From: Vibrio sp. qd031
GTDB taxonomy: Bacteria > Pseudomonadota > Gammaproteobacteria > Enterobacterales > Vibrionaceae
Length of the DNA: 64,000 nt
Assembly (NCBI RefSeq): GCF_002100145.1
Contig: NZ_JXQD01000036.1
Span: 130,928 to 194,927 of the forward strand
Direction: 5' to 3'
Of the stretch, positions 35,777-45,825 are shown piece by piece. The first letter of the stretch is position 1. Each line of letters starts with the position of its first letter. The position numbers and the translations under genes were made by a program. The notes beneath the pieces were generated by a model, which did no database searches, was not told the origin of the DNA, and was given only the letters and a program-made list of their open reading frames with translations.

Positions 35777-38041
35777 ATGTCTAACGAAATTACATACGAT
35801 GGTGTCGAGCAGTTGCCACTGCGCAAGTTTACCGAAGACGCCTACTTAAACTACTCAATGTACGTGATCATGGATCGCGCATTACCTTATATTGGCGATG
35901 GTCTAAAACCGGTTCAACGCCGGATCATTTACGCCATGTCTGAACTGGGCCTTTCGGCCTCGTCTAAATACAAAAAATCAGCACGTACCGTTGGTGACGT
36001 ATTAGGTAAGTATCACCCACACGGCGACTCAGCCTGTTATGAAGCGATGGTGTTGATGGCTCAACCTTTCTCTTACCGTTACCCACTGGTAGATGGTCAA
36101 GGAAACTGGGGTGCGCCTGACGATCCTAAGTCGTTTGCAGCAATGCGTTATACCGAAGCAAAACTGTCTAAGTTTGCCGAAGTGATGCTTGGGGAGCTGG
36201 GTCAAGGCACGGTTGAATGGCAGCCGAACTTTGACGGCACCATGAAAGAGCCTAAGATGCTTCCGGCACGTTTACCGCATATTTTGCTGAACGGCATTAC
36301 CGGTATCGCCGTGGGTATGGCAACGGACATTCCTCCACACAATGTGAGAGAAATTGCTGATGCGACCATTCATCTGATTGATAATCCTAAATCAGAGTTG
36401 CCAGACATCATGAACTTTGTGCAAGGTCCGGATTATCCGACCGAAGCCGAAATTATCTCACCACGCAGTGATATTGAGAAAATCTATCGCACAGGACGTG
36501 GCAGCATTAAGATGCGCGCTGTTTGGGTTAAAGAAGGCAGTGACATCGTGATCACAGCCCTTCCTCATCAAGTGTCTGGCGCTAAGTTGCTAGAGCAAAT
36601 CGCCAATCAGATGCGAGCCAAAAAGCTGCCAATGGTGGATGACTTACGTGATGAGTCTGACCATGAGAACCCCACTCGAATTGTGATTGTGCCACGTTCC
36701 AATCGTGTCGATTGCGATCAGCTTATGAACCACTTGTTCGCATCGACCGATCTTGAGAAAAACTTCCGAGTGAATCTCAATATGATCGGTTTGGACAACC
36801 GTCCGCAAGTTAAAGGCTTGGTGCAAATACTGGGTGAGTGGATCACTTTCAGGCGCGAAACCGTTCGTCGCCGTTTGCAGTTTCGCCTCGACAAGGTTAT
36901 GGCGCGATTGCACATTCTGGAAGGTTTGTTAATTGCGTACCTCAACCTGGATGAAGTGATTGAGATCATTCGTACAGAAGACGAGCCAAAAGCGGTGTTA
37001 ATGGCGCGTTTTGGACTGTCTGACATTCAAGCTGACGCGATCCTTGATACGCGTTTACGCCAATTGGCGAAGCTGGAAGAGATGAAGATCCGTGGCGAGC
37101 AAGAAGAGTTAGAGAAAGAGCGTGCGAAGCTTGAACTGACGCTAGGTTCTGAGCGCCGTATGAACACACTACTCAAAAAAGAAATCATCGCAGATTCTGA
37201 AAAATACGGCGATGAAAGGCGCTCGCCTCTGGTGGAGCGCTCTGAAGCAAAAGCGTTGACTGAGCGTGATTTACTGCCTAATGAAGCCATCACCGTGGTG
37301 ATTTCTGAAAAAGGTTGGATACGTCATGCGAAGGGGCATGATGTGGATGTTGCAGGGCTTAATTATAAGTCTGGAGATAAATACCTTGCTCATGCACTAG
37401 GCAAGAGTAATCAGCAAGCGGTCTTTATGGGTTCTGATGGGCGAAGCTACTCATTGGAGTCGCACTCGTTGCCATCTGCGCGTAGTCAAGGAGAGCCGAT
37501 TACAGGTCGATTAAACATTGCAGCGGGCACCTCTGTTCGTCAGGTTGTAATGGGCGAAGATGACCAATTATGGCTAGTAGGCTCTGACGCGGGTTACGGT
37601 TTTGTGTGTAAAGGCTCCGATCTGTTATCTAAAAATCGCAGTGGTAAAGCACTCGTCAACCTTCCACAAGCGTCTGAACTGGTTCCACCAATGCCTGTAT
37701 CTAGCTTAGATACGGACGAGATATTGGTGATCACTAATCAGGGCCGCATGCTGTTATTCCCGATTAAAGATTTGCCTCAACTGGGTAAAGGTAAAGGCAA
37801 CAAGATCATTAATATACCCTCGGCAAAAGCGAAATCTCGTGAAGAGATTGTCTCCCATCTAATGGCGATCCCTGCGGGTGTGAGTGTGACTCTTTATGCG
37901 GGCAAACGTAAGCTAGGGCTTAAAACGTCCGATCTTGATAACTTCCGAGGAGAGCGTGGCCGTCGCGGTGGAATGCTCCCTCGAGGACTGCAACGCGTTA
38001 CACGCATTGAAGTCGATGATGTCTCGGATGTCGAAAGCTAA
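35777..38041 (+). CDS. parC: DNA topoisomerase IV subunit A
   Basis: 754 residues. ParC cuts and rejoins DNA. The catalytic Tyr is in [10 protein letters not shown] (Tyr125). The quinolone-resistance region reads [13 protein letters not shown]: Gly83, Asp84, Ser85, Glu89, all wild-type, so no target resistance change is seen here. The C-terminal part carries the beta-pinwheel blades (for example [15 protein letters not shown]) that wrap DNA. It pairs with parE (2-base gap) and is convergent with degS behind a shared terminator. Confidence 0.98.
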   Translation: MSNEITYDGVEQLPLRKFTEDAYLNYSMYVIMDRALPYIGDGLKPVQRRIIYAMSELGLSASSKYKKSARTVGDVLGKYHPHGDSACYEAMVLMAQPFSYRYPLVDGQGNWGAPDDPKSFAAMRYTEAKLSKFAEVMLGELGQGTVEWQPNFDGTMKEPKMLPARLPHILLNGITGIAVGMATDIPPHNVREIADATIHLIDNPKSELPDIMNFVQGPDYPTEAEIISPRSDIEKIYRTGRGSIKMRAVWVKEGSDIVITALPHQVSGAKLLEQIANQMRAKKLPMVDDLRDESDHENPTRIVIVPRSNRVDCDQLMNHLFASTDLEKNFRVNLNMIGLDNRPQVKGLVQILGEWITFRRETVRRRLQFRLDKVMARLHILEGLLIAYLNLDEVIEIIRTEDEPKAVLMARFGLSDIQADAILDTRLRQLAKLEEMKIRGEQEELEKERAKLELTLGSERRMNTLLKKEIIADSEKYGDERRSPLVERSEAKALTERDLLPNEAITVVISEKGWIRHAKGHDVDVAGLNYKSGDKYLAHALGKSNQQAVFMGSDGRSYSLESHSLPSARSQGEPITGRLNIAAGTSVRQVVMGEDDQLWLVGSDAGYGFVCKGSDLLSKNRSGKALVNLPQASELVPPMPVSSLDTDEILVITNQGRMLLFPIKDLPQLGKGKGNKIINIPSAKAKSREEIVSHLMAIPAGVSVTLYAGKRKLGLKTSDLDNFRGERGRRGGMLPRGLQRVTRIEVDDVSDVES

Positions 38042-38060
38042 GCTATGTGCTGTAGAACGT

Positions 38061-38089
38061 AAAAAAGGTAGCCATTGGCTACCTTTTTT
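38061..38089. terminator. Bidirectional terminator between parC and degS
   Basis: Perfect 13-bp stem AAAAAAGGTAGCC with an ATT loop; A-run and T-run are part of the arms. Confidence 0.92.
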
Positions 38090-38117
38090 ACGCTTGTAGT
38101 TTTACGTTTGTAGTTTG

Positions 38118-39185
38118 TTATTGGGTGTCTTCACCCACTATGACGTCTAAGGTCATAGCGTCACCATCTCGAAGAATATCAAATTTGGCGGTGGTGCCTG
38201 GGCGCAAATCTGTGACGATTTCCATCACGCTTTCACGGCCTTCTACTTTCTTGTCATCGATGGCTAAAATGATGTCTTGTTCTTGCAGCCCCGCTTGGTC
38301 GGCTGGTCCACCGGTATTGACCGCCAACACCATGATCCCATGGGTGTAGTTTACCCCAAGCAACCTTGCAGTAACCGCATTAATGTCTTGAGCATCAATC
38401 CCGATGTAACCGCGGATCACTCGACCATCAGCGATGATTTTTTTCATAATCACATTTGCTAGCCCATACGGAATGGCGAACGAAATGCCATAGGTATCCA
38501 TATCAGTCGCTTGTTGGAACGAAGCTGTATTGATCCCTACGAGCTCGCCTAGGGTGTTAACCAATGCGCCGCCAGAGTTACCCTCATTGATTGCAGCGTC
38601 GGTTTGCAGAAATGAGTAGCGCCCATCGGCACTTATAGAGGAGCGGCCGGTGGCTGAAATAATACCAAAAGTTGTGGTTTGGCCGAGGTTATATGGATTA
38701 CCAATAGCAAGCACGACATCACCGACTTGACTCTCGTTGTCTGGGTTTTGCGGGATAACGGGTAAGTCTGTCATGGCGATCTGCAATATTGCTATATCGG
38801 TGCGTTGGTCGCTACCGACTACTTGCGCGTTAGCGATGCGACCATCTTGCAGAGCGACAATAATTTGGTCTGCCTGTGCGATGACGTGATAATTGGTAAT
38901 GATGTAACCCCGTTCGTCAATGATTACGCCTGAGCCCAAACCTTGGGTTTTTAACTGTGAACGGTCTTGCGGGGAGTATTGGCGTGAGTAGATGTTAACA
39001 ACCGCAGGCGCTGCCTTGCGTACCGCATTTTTAAACGACACACGCATTTCAGTTAATGAATTGGGCTGAGTAATTTGCGAAGCAAACTTATCCAACAGTG
39101 GATCACGCAATGAGGGCACTACAGCAATAAGCAGTAGCGCAGTGACCAATCCAATGGCGATCGAGCGTGTCAGATAGCGAAGCAT
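38118..39185 (-). CDS. degS: Outer-membrane-stress sensor protease DegS
   Basis: 355 residues. DegS is anchored in the inner membrane by one N-terminal helix (SIAIGLVTALLLIAVVPSL) and, when misfolded outer-membrane protein ends bind its single PDZ domain, cuts RseA to free sigma-E. Triad residues: His in ITNYHVIAQ, Asp in RTDIAIL, Ser in NEGNSGGALVN. One PDZ domain (residues about 255-345, YIGIDAQDINAVTARLLGV) separates it from two-PDZ DegP/DegQ. It lies downstream of degQ, 102 bases apart, on the minus strand, with a terminator between. Confidence 0.96.
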   Translation of the reverse strand: MLRYLTRSIAIGLVTALLLIAVVPSLRDPLLDKFASQITQPNSLTEMRVSFKNAVRKAAPAVVNIYSRQYSPQDRSQLKTQGLGSGVIIDERGYIITNYHVIAQADQIIVALQDGRIANAQVVGSDQRTDIAILQIAMTDLPVIPQNPDNESQVGDVVLAIGNPYNLGQTTTFGIISATGRSSISADGRYSFLQTDAAINEGNSGGALVNTLGELVGINTASFQQATDMDTYGISFAIPYGLANVIMKKIIADGRVIRGYIGIDAQDINAVTARLLGVNYTHGIMVLAVNTGGPADQAGLQEQDIILAIDDKKVEGRESVMEIVTDLRPGTTAKFDILRDGDAMTLDVIVGEDTQ

Positions 39186-39242
39186 GCTAGCCTTAATATA
39201 TTGGTATTAGATATGGTTTAAGGATAACACTGCCTTATAAAC

Positions 39243-39269
39243 AAAAAAAGGATGGCCTAAGCCACCCTT
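39243..39269 (-). terminator. Terminator after degQ
   Basis: Imperfect 9-bp stem (AAGGATGGC with AAGGGTGGC on the other strand) and CTAA loop, followed on the minus strand by TTTTTTT. It separates degQ from degS. Confidence 0.75.
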
Positions 39270-39287
39270 GTTCATTAAATGAAGTAC

Positions 39288-40658
39288 TTAGCGTACAACG
39301 ATATACAAACCGCGTTCACCACGTTGAATATTGAGCGCCAATACGTCTGGCTTCTCTTCCAGCATTTCGCGCAATTGAGCTACGTTATTGACTCGTTGGC
39401 GGTTGAGTCCAACGATAATGTCACCTTCGGCCAATCCATAACGTTGAGCCGCAGAGCCTTCTACCACACTAGCGATTTTAACCCCTTCGACGCTGTCGGC
39501 TGATGTGGTGTTTGTGAGCTCAGCACCGGCCAACCCTTCATGGAGATTTTCCGCTTTGGTTTTTACATCACTTTGCTCTTGCAAGGTGACATCAAAGGTT
39601 TGCTCTTCACCGTCACGAACGATACCAACTTCAACCGTTTTTCCAGCGCCTAATGTGGCTACTTTAGCGCGCAGTTCACTAAAGGTGTTGATGCGCTTAC
39701 CATTGATAGAAACGATGATATCGCCCGCTTCAATACCTGCAAGCTCGGCTGCACCATCTTCGGTAACTTCGCTGACAAATGCGCCTTTACTGGAGTTGTA
39801 GCCAAGTGCTTCAGCAAGCTCAGAAGTGACTTCGCCACCACGTACGCCCAATAGGCCACGTTTTACTTCGCCAAATTCGACAATTTGATCGGTTAGGTTC
39901 TTCATCATATTTGATGGAATCGCAAACCCGATACCGACATTCCCGCCATTGGGACCGATGATTGCGGTATTGATACCGATGAGCTCACCATTTAAGTTGA
40001 CTAGAGCACCACCAGAGTTACCACTATTTATGGCGGCATCGGTTTGAATAAAGTTTTCTAAGTTTTCCATATTGAGGCCGCTTCGGCCAAGCGCGGAAAT
40101 AATGCCGGATGTCGCGGTTTGTCCTAATCCAAATGGATTACCTATGGCAACGGTAAAGTCACCAACTCTGAGGTTGTCGGAATCAGCTAGTTCGATCTGG
40201 GTTAAGTTGGTGGCTTTTTCTTCCAGCTTAAGCAGAGCAACGTCAGACATTTGGTCTCCACCAATAAGCTCGGCGTCGTATTCGCGGCCATCTTTTAGCT
40301 GAACAGTGATACTGTCGGCGCCATTAATAACATGGTAGTTGGTGACTATATGACGATTTTTTGCATCAATGATCACACCGGACCCCAATCCTCTAAACGG
40401 TCGCTCTTGGACTTGGTTACCAGGAAAGTCATCCCCGAAGAAATAACGAAAAGCGTCGGGAATGCGCTGCTGAGAGACTTGCGTACCTTCAACCGCAATG
40501 CTAACGACAGCTGGAGTAATATTTTCTAGCATTGGCGCTAGGCTGGGAAGTTGCTCACCATTAACACTCAGTGGTAATGCGGCAGTAGCGTGAATAGGGG
40601 TAAGAACTGAACTCAAGCTTAAGGCTAATGTTGATAAGACTAACATCGGTTTTTTCAT
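39288..40658 (-). CDS. degQ: Periplasmic serine protease/chaperone DegQ (HtrA family)
   Basis: 456 residues, signal peptide ending ATA-AL (near residue 27). A soluble HtrA protease that removes misfolded envelope proteins. Triad: His in VTNYHVING, Asp in MSDVALLKLE, Ser in INSGNSGGALVN. Two PDZ domains follow (residues about 260-350 and 370-456: GLLGVRGGEVTSELAEALG and AQRYGLAEGDIIVGLNRQ). Size and place beside degS fit DegQ better than DegP. Confidence 0.95.
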   Translation of the reverse strand: MKKPMLVLSTLALSLSSVLTPIHATAALPLSVNGEQLPSLAPMLENITPAVVSIAVEGTQVSQQRIPDAFRYFFGDDFPGNQVQERPFRGLGSGVIIDAKNRHIVTNYHVINGADSITVQLKDGREYDAELIGGDQMSDVALLKLEEKATNLTQIELADSDNLRVGDFTVAIGNPFGLGQTATSGIISALGRSGLNMENLENFIQTDAAINSGNSGGALVNLNGELIGINTAIIGPNGGNVGIGFAIPSNMMKNLTDQIVEFGEVKRGLLGVRGGEVTSELAEALGYNSSKGAFVSEVTEDGAAELAGIEAGDIIVSINGKRINTFSELRAKVATLGAGKTVEVGIVRDGEEQTFDVTLQEQSDVKTKAENLHEGLAGAELTNTTSADSVEGVKIASVVEGSAAQRYGLAEGDIIVGLNRQRVNNVAQLREMLEEKPDVLALNIQRGERGLYIVVR

Positions 40659-40748
40659 CGATTTAACTCCTCATTGTTCCTGTGAAGAGTATGACAAAAA
40701 AATCGAGCTTGAGTTCCTAATTTTTTATTTTCTTTTTGTTTTCAGCAG

Positions 40749-41189
40749 TTAAGCAGGCTTAGCAACGTTAGGAGAGTCGACGATCACTTTTTCTTCGCTC
40801 TTTAGCATACCTGTTGCACCATTCGCGTAATCTTTAGGTTGTCCCTCGATATCTGCGGCAGGTTCACTCTCAACATGGTTGTCGGTAACATCCAGTTTTT
40901 TGACAAACGGGTTATCTTGCTCGGGTATGTTTGGCAGCATCTCTGACGATGATTTTGCCATGTGCTGATAAAGATTAGAATACTGTTTACCCATCTCCTC
41001 AAGCAGCTCGGCACTGCGAGCGAAATGATCGGTAAGGTCTTGTTTTTGCTGTTCTAGTTCGTATTTTGACGTATCTAACGCCTTTTGAAGGTCTTTTTGC
41101 TTGCTGTATTGAGGCGCCGTCATACGAGTGGCTACGACACCTACAATCAGCCCAACGACCAAACCTACTACCCCAAAAATCCAAGGCAT
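40749..41189 (-). CDS. zapG: ZapG/YhcB-family cell division protein (DUF1043)
   Basis: 146 residues. One N-terminal membrane helix with Gly/Val pattern (MPWIFGVVGLVVGLIVGVVA), then a long coiled coil (DLQKALDTSKYELEQQKQDLTD) and a disordered acidic end. YhcB/ZapG is an inner-membrane protein linking division and elongation machinery, found across gammaproteobacteria. It lies next to degQ, as in E. coli, and is divergent from zapE. Its last residues are variable. Confidence 0.92.
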   Translation of the reverse strand: MPWIFGVVGLVVGLIVGVVATRMTAPQYSKQKDLQKALDTSKYELEQQKQDLTDHFARSAELLEEMGKQYSNLYQHMAKSSSEMLPNIPEQDNPFVKKLDVTDNHVESEPAADIEGQPKDYANGATGMLKSEEKVIVDSPNVAKPA

Positions 41190-41412
41190 ATTGACTCCTT
41201 AATTATTGTTTTTGTTACAGCTTTGTCACGCTCTGATTACATATCACCAGACTCCATGTTACTATGAGTTGGTCACTCAATAAAGCCGACTAAGCGAGAA
41301 TTGACATCAGTTTTTCTTTGTTTTAGTTCTTCAATATCGCCTAAAAGTTCAGTGCGGTTTGCGATGTGCCTCTACTCTTTACCTTAATCCAAGACTTAGA
41401 AATATTTGCACT

Positions 41413-42519
41413 ATGACTCCATTACAACGATATCAACACGACCTTGAACATAATGGTTATCAATCCGATAGCGTTCAAATGCACGCAGTCACCAAACTGG
41501 ATGCGCTCTATCATCAACTCGCTGATTACCAGTCATTTAAGCCTGTTGCTGTGACCAAATGGAAAAAATGGCTAGGAATACAGCAACAGGCGCTACCTTC
41601 GACACCTAGAGGGCTCTATTTTTGGGGTGGAGTAGGGCGCGGTAAAACCTACATTATGGATACGTTTTTTGACACCTTACCCAGCGAGCGTAAGTTGCGT
41701 CTCCATTTCCACCGTTTTATGCATCGAGTCCATGATGAGCTGAAAACACTGTCAGATGTGAGCGATCCTTTACTGATAGTGGCAGACAGGCTGAAGCAGG
41801 AAACGGACATTTTATGCTTTGATGAGTTTTTCGTCTCAGACATTACAGACGCCATGATTCTCGGTACGCTGATTGAAGCGCTATTTGAGCGAGGCGTCAT
41901 ATTGGTTGCGACCTCCAACATTCCGCCTCACGATTTATACCGAAACGGGCTACAGCGCGCCCGTTTTTTACCGGCTATTGCGCAAATTGAAGCTCACTGT
42001 GAAGTGTTGAATGTGGATGGTGGGGTAGACTATAGACTTCGCACCCTCACCCAAGCAGAAATCTATCATTCTCCTCTTGATGCTCAAGCGACGGAAAACT
42101 TGCTCAATTACCGCCAGCAATTAACGGGTGAGCCCAGTTTGTCGTCAACAAGCATTGAAATTAACCATCGCTGGGTTGAGGTTGAAGCTGAATGCAAAGG
42201 GCTTCTTCATGCCACATTTGCACAGCTTTGTGAAAGTGCGCGCAGTCACAATGACTATATAGAGATGTCGCGGCTGTATCACACTGTGTTGTTGGCCAAT
42301 GTTCGTCAGATGTCGTCGAGCAACGATGATGCCGCAAGGCGTTTTATTGCGTTGGTGGATGAATTTTACGAACGTAAGGTAAAGCTTATTATTTCGGCAG
42401 AAGTCGAGATGGATCTGCTCTATACACATGGGCAATTAGAGTTTGAGTTTAAACGCTGTATTTCTCGCCTTACTGAAATGCAAAGCGAAGAGTACCTCGC
42501 CTTAGAGCACTTGGCTTGA
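41413..42519 (+). CDS. zapE: Cell division ATPase ZapE (AFG1-like)
   Basis: 368 residues from ATG 41413 (the frame is open from 41359). ZapE is an AAA+ ATPase of the AFG1 family that acts on the Z ring late in constriction. Start MTPLQRYQHDLEHNGYQ is family-like; Walker A is GGVGRGKTYIMD, Walker B ILCFDEFFVSDI, followed by LVATSNIPPHDLYRNGLQR, a sensor-type region. Possible promoter TTGACA (41301-41306) with TTAGTT (41323-41328). It stands divergent from zapG and ahead of rplM, an order also kept in Pseudomonas. Confidence 0.95.
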   Translation: MTPLQRYQHDLEHNGYQSDSVQMHAVTKLDALYHQLADYQSFKPVAVTKWKKWLGIQQQALPSTPRGLYFWGGVGRGKTYIMDTFFDTLPSERKLRLHFHRFMHRVHDELKTLSDVSDPLLIVADRLKQETDILCFDEFFVSDITDAMILGTLIEALFERGVILVATSNIPPHDLYRNGLQRARFLPAIAQIEAHCEVLNVDGGVDYRLRTLTQAEIYHSPLDAQATENLLNYRQQLTGEPSLSSTSIEINHRWVEVEAECKGLLHATFAQLCESARSHNDYIEMSRLYHTVLLANVRQMSSSNDDAARRFIALVDEFYERKVKLIISAEVEMDLLYTHGQLEFEFKRCISRLTEMQSEEYLALEHLA

Positions 42520-42590
42520 GCCGATTATTATAGCAACTTAAAAAATCATAGCTTACGCCAAAAAAAAGATGATTTTTTCTGCGACTTGGG

Positions 42591-42596
42591 TATAAT
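42591..42596 (+). promoter_or_regulatory. Probable -10 box of the rplM-rpsI operon
   Basis: TATAAT, a perfect -10, 148 bases before rplM. The -35 partner is poor (a T-rich stretch around 42571-42580). The long untranslated leader that follows fits ribosomal protein control. Confidence 0.55.
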
Positions 42597-42623
42597 CCTG
42601 CGACCCACCGTTACTGCGGCAAT

Positions 42624-42710
42624 ACTATTTTTCGAAATAGTGCCGAGAGTGCCAACCACTCGAAGGGGTGATGACTGGGCTCTTAGACAGTGGGAGCAAA
42701 TGCTCCTTTT
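42624..42710 (+). promoter_or_regulatory. Structured leader of rplM-rpsI (possible L13 control / attenuator)
   Basis: Three hairpins follow one another in the 5' leader: ACTATTT with a TTCG loop (42624-42641), GAGTG-CCAAC-CACTC (42647-42661) and GGAGC-AAAT-GCTCC followed by TTTT (42693-42710), the last like an intrinsic terminator just 34 bases before the rplM start. L13 is known to repress its own operon in E. coli through the leader; a related element here is inferred. Confidence 0.5.
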
Positions 42711-42743
42711 AGTTTAATTTTTAATTAACGGGTTATTATTAGC

Positions 42744-43172
42744 ATGAAAACTTTCGTTGCTAAACCAGAAACTGTAAAACGCGACTGGTACGTTGTAGAC
42801 GCTGAAGGTAAAACTCTTGGCCGTCTAGCAAGTGAAATTGCATCTCGCCTACGTGGCAAGCATAAAGCAGAATACACTCCACACGTTGACACTGGTGATT
42901 ACATCATCGTTATCAACGCGGAAAAAGTTACTGTAACTGGTAACAAAGCTGCTGCGAAGACTTACTACCGTCACACTGAATTCCCAGGTGGCCTTAAGTC
43001 AATCACTTTTGACAAGCTGATCGACCGTAAACCAGAAATGGTTATCGAACTAGCGGTTAAAGGTATGCTACCACGTGGTCCTCTAGGCCGCGCTATGTAC
43101 CGTAAGCTGAAAGTTTACGCGGGAACTGAGCACAACCATGTTGCTCAACAACCTCAAGTACTAGACATTTAA
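42744..43172 (+). CDS. rplM: 50S ribosomal protein L13
   Basis: 142 residues, exactly the E. coli length. L13 binds 23S rRNA early in 50S assembly. Start [19 protein letters not shown], middle [20 protein letters not shown] and end [19 protein letters not shown] are as expected. It is first of a two-gene operon with rpsI, preceded by a structured leader. Its codons are those of highly expressed vibrio genes (GGT, CGT, CTA/CTG). Confidence 0.98.
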   Translation: MKTFVAKPETVKRDWYVVDAEGKTLGRLASEIASRLRGKHKAEYTPHVDTGDYIIVINAEKVTVTGNKAAAKTYYRHTEFPGGLKSITFDKLIDRKPEMVIELAVKGMLPRGPLGRAMYRKLKVYAGTEHNHVAQQPQVLDI

Positions 43173-43187
43173 TCGGGGACTATGAAA

Positions 43188-43580
43188 ATGGCTGAGAATC
43201 AATACTACGGCACTGGCCGTCGCAAAAGCTCAACTGCTCGTGTTTTCATCAAACCAGGCAGTGGCAACATCGTAATCAACAAGCGTGGTCTTGATGAGTA
43301 CTTTGGTCGTCCAACAGCACGTATGGTTGTTAAACAACCTCTTGAGCTTGTTGAAATGACTGAAAACCTAGACCTTTACATCACCGTTTCTGGTGGTGGT
43401 ACTACAGGTCAAGCTGGCGCAATTCGTCACGGTATCACTCGTGCTCTTATGGAGCTAGATGAGTCTCTACGTCCTGCACTACGTGCAGCTGGCTACGTTA
43501 CTCGTGATGCTCGTAAAGTTGAGCGTAAGAAAGTGGGTCTACGTAAAGCACGTCGTCGTCCACAATTCTCAAAGCGTTAA
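43188..43580 (+). CDS. rpsI: 30S ribosomal protein S9
   Basis: 130 residues from ATG 43188 ([20 protein letters not shown]); an ATG two codons earlier (43182) is in frame but sits too close to the GGGG ribosome site. S9's C-terminal tail ([11 protein letters not shown]) reaches the P-site tRNA. It follows rplM by 9-15 bases and ends with a strong terminator. Confidence 0.97.
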   Translation: MAENQYYGTGRRKSSTARVFIKPGSGNIVINKRGLDEYFGRPTARMVVKQPLELVEMTENLDLYITVSGGGTTGQAGAIRHGITRALMELDESLRPALRAAGYVTRDARKVERKKVGLRKARRRPQFSKR

Positions 43581-43972
43581 TTTCTATTTCAGAAATTACG
43601 TTCTCTTGCAGAATATCTGGTCAAAAGCTCGGCATTATTGCCGAGCTTTTTTATTTCTGCAATTTGCTAATGCAAGAGCACACCTCACACTCCCGCCGAT
43701 TCTGGTGCTATTTTAACAGTTTTGTGACGATAGCGATGATACCTCTCACAATTGTTATAAAAAGGTAGCTTTATCTTGTCAAAAAGTAGGGTTTTATTTA
43801 TCATTTCGCGATAAATAAAAGCACTGTACTTGAGGCACGTTCAAAGCCATTTTTTTCGGTCATTCAAGTACAAATAAACATAGCCATGCTCTCTTAGGGA
43901 TGAGACGTCGCAATTCAGGGGTTATTTTATCTGAATTCGGAGGTCCTAAAGGGCAAATGGGAGATAAGTTGG
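43581..43972. other. 392-base intergenic region: rpsI terminator and petABC 5' region
   Basis: No gene. It holds the rpsI terminator (43623-43653), then an AT-rich region with a TATAAA at 43756-43761, a perfect 11-bp inverted repeat TTTTATTTATC/GATAAATAAAA (43792-43820, 7-base gap), an 8-bp pair GTACTTGA/TCAAGTAC (43826-43833, 43864-43871) and a 7-bp pair AATTCAG/CTGAATT (43912-43937) close to the petA start. The long leader could form serial RNA hairpins or carry operator sites; which is not known. Confidence 0.6.
43623..43653 (+). terminator. Terminator after rpsI
   Basis: Stem AAAAGCTCGGC/GCCGAGCTTTT with ATTATT loop and T-run. Confidence 0.92.
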
Positions 43973-44563
43973 ATGAGCAATGCGCCATTAAATAGCGGTC
44001 GTCGTAAGTTCTTAACCGCCACTACAGCAGTAGTGGGCGGGGTTGGAGCGGTCGGTGTCGCTGTACCTTTCATTAAATCTTGGAATCCGAGTGCCCGAGC
44101 CAAGTCAGCGGGTGCACCGGTCGAAGTGGATATCAGCAAGCTTGAAGAAGGTCAGATGCAACGTGTTATCTGGCGTGGACAACCTGTATGGGTGGTTCGT
44201 CGTACTCAAGCAACTCTTGATCAGTTAGCCCAAATTGACGGTCAATTGCGTGATCCTGCGTCAGCAGAAGAGCAGCAGCCGGGTTATGCGCAAAATGCGC
44301 ACCGTTCACTTAAGCCAGAAATTTTTGTGGCGGTTGGACTTTGTACCCACTTAGGCTGTTCGCCAACCCACTTGCCAGATACATTCGGCGAGCACGTTTC
44401 TGGAATTAAAGCGGGTTTCTTCTGCCCATGCCACGGCTCAAAGTTTGATATGGCAGGTCGAGTATTCCAAGGGGTGCCAGCGCCGCTGAACTTGGTGGTT
44501 CCACCGCATATGTATCTGGACGATAACCGTATCCTAGTTGGACAGGATGAGGGAGCAGCATAA
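43973..44563 (+). CDS. petA: Ubiquinol-cytochrome c reductase iron-sulfur (Rieske) subunit
   Basis: 196 residues. The Rieske subunit of the bc1 complex moves electrons from quinol to cytochrome c1. The N-terminus has a twin-arginine signal (NSGRRKFLTATTAVVGG) serving as membrane anchor. The [2Fe-2S] ligands are in CTHLGC (near residue 124) and CPCHGSKF (near 145). It overlaps petB by one base (TAATG), so the three bc1 genes are one translationally coupled operon. Confidence 0.97.
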   Translation: MSNAPLNSGRRKFLTATTAVVGGVGAVGVAVPFIKSWNPSARAKSAGAPVEVDISKLEEGQMQRVIWRGQPVWVVRRTQATLDQLAQIDGQLRDPASAEEQQPGYAQNAHRSLKPEIFVAVGLCTHLGCSPTHLPDTFGEHVSGIKAGFFCPCHGSKFDMAGRVFQGVPAPLNLVVPPHMYLDDNRILVGQDEGAA

Positions 44564-45825
44564 TGGACGCTTTGCTTAACTGGATCGAAAAACGCATTCC
44601 AATGATGAATGCGTACAACAAACACATGGCGGAGTACCCGCAGCCGAAGAACTCTAACTTTTGGTACATTTTTGGCGCGCTCGCCATGATTGTGCTCATC
44701 AACCAAATTGTTACTGGTATTTTCCTTACCATGAGTTACGAACCATCCGGTGATGGTGCGTTTGCTTCTGTTGAATACATCATGCGTGATGTGGAATACG
44801 GTTGGTTACTGCGTTATATGCACTCAACCGGTGCGTCGTTCTTCTTTATCGTTGTCTATCTTCACATGTACCGTGGACTTATCTACGGTTCATACCAAAA
44901 ACCGCGTGAGTTAGTGTGGCTGTTTGGTATGTTGCTGCTGGTGGTACTGATGGCCGAAGCCTTTATGGGTTACTTACTGCCTTGGGGACAAATGTCTTAC
45001 TGGGGTGCGCAGGTAATCATAGGGCTGTTTGGTGCGATACCGTTTATTGGTGACGACCTAACGCTCTGGATCCGTGGGGACTATGTTATTTCTGGTGCAA
45101 CACTGAACCGCTTCTTCGCGCTTCACGTTATTGCGCTACCGATTGTACTCATCTTGCTGGTTGCCTTGCACGTACTAGCGCTTCACGAAGTGGGCTCAAA
45201 CAACCCTGACGGTATCGAAACTAAGTTACCCAAAGGCACTATGGGCGATGATTACGAGCCAGAGTTTAAGTTCCACAAAGACTTCACTAAGAAGTACGAC
45301 ATTATTGACTCAATGCCGTTCCATCCCTACGGTACATTGAAAGATTTGTTCTATGCAGGTCTGTTCTTTATCGCGTTCGCCTTAGTCATGTTCTATGCCC
45401 CTGAGATGGGAGGCTATTTCCTAGAGCCGCCTAACTTTGAAGTGGCAAACCCACTGAAGACCCCTGAGCACATTGCACCAGTTTGGTATTTCTCACCTAA
45501 CTACTCCATTTTGCGTGCCATCCCAGATAAGCTTATTGGCTTTGTCTTCTTCGGTGCGTCTATTGTTGTGTTGTTCTTCTTACCGTGGCTTGACCGTAGC
45601 AACGTTCGCTCGTTCCGCTACCGCAGCAAGATCCACTACATTAACCTAGTACAATTCATTATTAGTTTTGTCGCGTTAGGTGTATTGGGTACATTGCCTG
45701 CAACTGAACTGTACACACTATTGGCTCGTGTATTTACTATCGGCTACTTCATGTTCTTCGTGCTGCTGTTTATCTACAGTAAAAACGAGAAAACCAAAGA
45801 ACTACCAACGAGGATCACTAAATAA
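44563..45825 (+). CDS. petB: Ubiquinol-cytochrome c reductase cytochrome b subunit
   Basis: 420 residues, about eight membrane helices. Carries haems bL and bH and both quinone sites. Visible: helix B GWLLRYMHSTGASFFFIVVYLHM with two His ligands, the Qo-site WGAQVIIGLFGAIP region, and helix D RFFALHVIALPIVLILLVALHVLALHEVG with the paired His ligands; the PEW-type motif near residue 306 reads APVWY. The stop TAATG overlaps the petC ATG by one base. Confidence 0.97.
   Translation: MDALLNWIEKRIPMMNAYNKHMAEYPQPKNSNFWYIFGALAMIVLINQIVTGIFLTMSYEPSGDGAFASVEYIMRDVEYGWLLRYMHSTGASFFFIVVYLHMYRGLIYGSYQKPRELVWLFGMLLLVVLMAEAFMGYLLPWGQMSYWGAQVIIGLFGAIPFIGDDLTLWIRGDYVISGATLNRFFALHVIALPIVLILLVALHVLALHEVGSNNPDGIETKLPKGTMGDDYEPEFKFHKDFTKKYDIIDSMPFHPYGTLKDLFYAGLFFIAFALVMFYAPEMGGYFLEPPNFEVANPLKTPEHIAPVWYFSPNYSILRAIPDKLIGFVFFGASIVVLFFLPWLDRSNVRSFRYRSKIHYINLVQFIISFVALGVLGTLPATELYTLLARVFTIGYFMFFVLLFIYSKNEKTKELPTRITK

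Noticed and set aside
35777-38041. Quinolone-resistance change in ParC
   Set aside because: The resistance region reads [10 protein letters not shown] with Ser85 and Glu89, the sensitive form.
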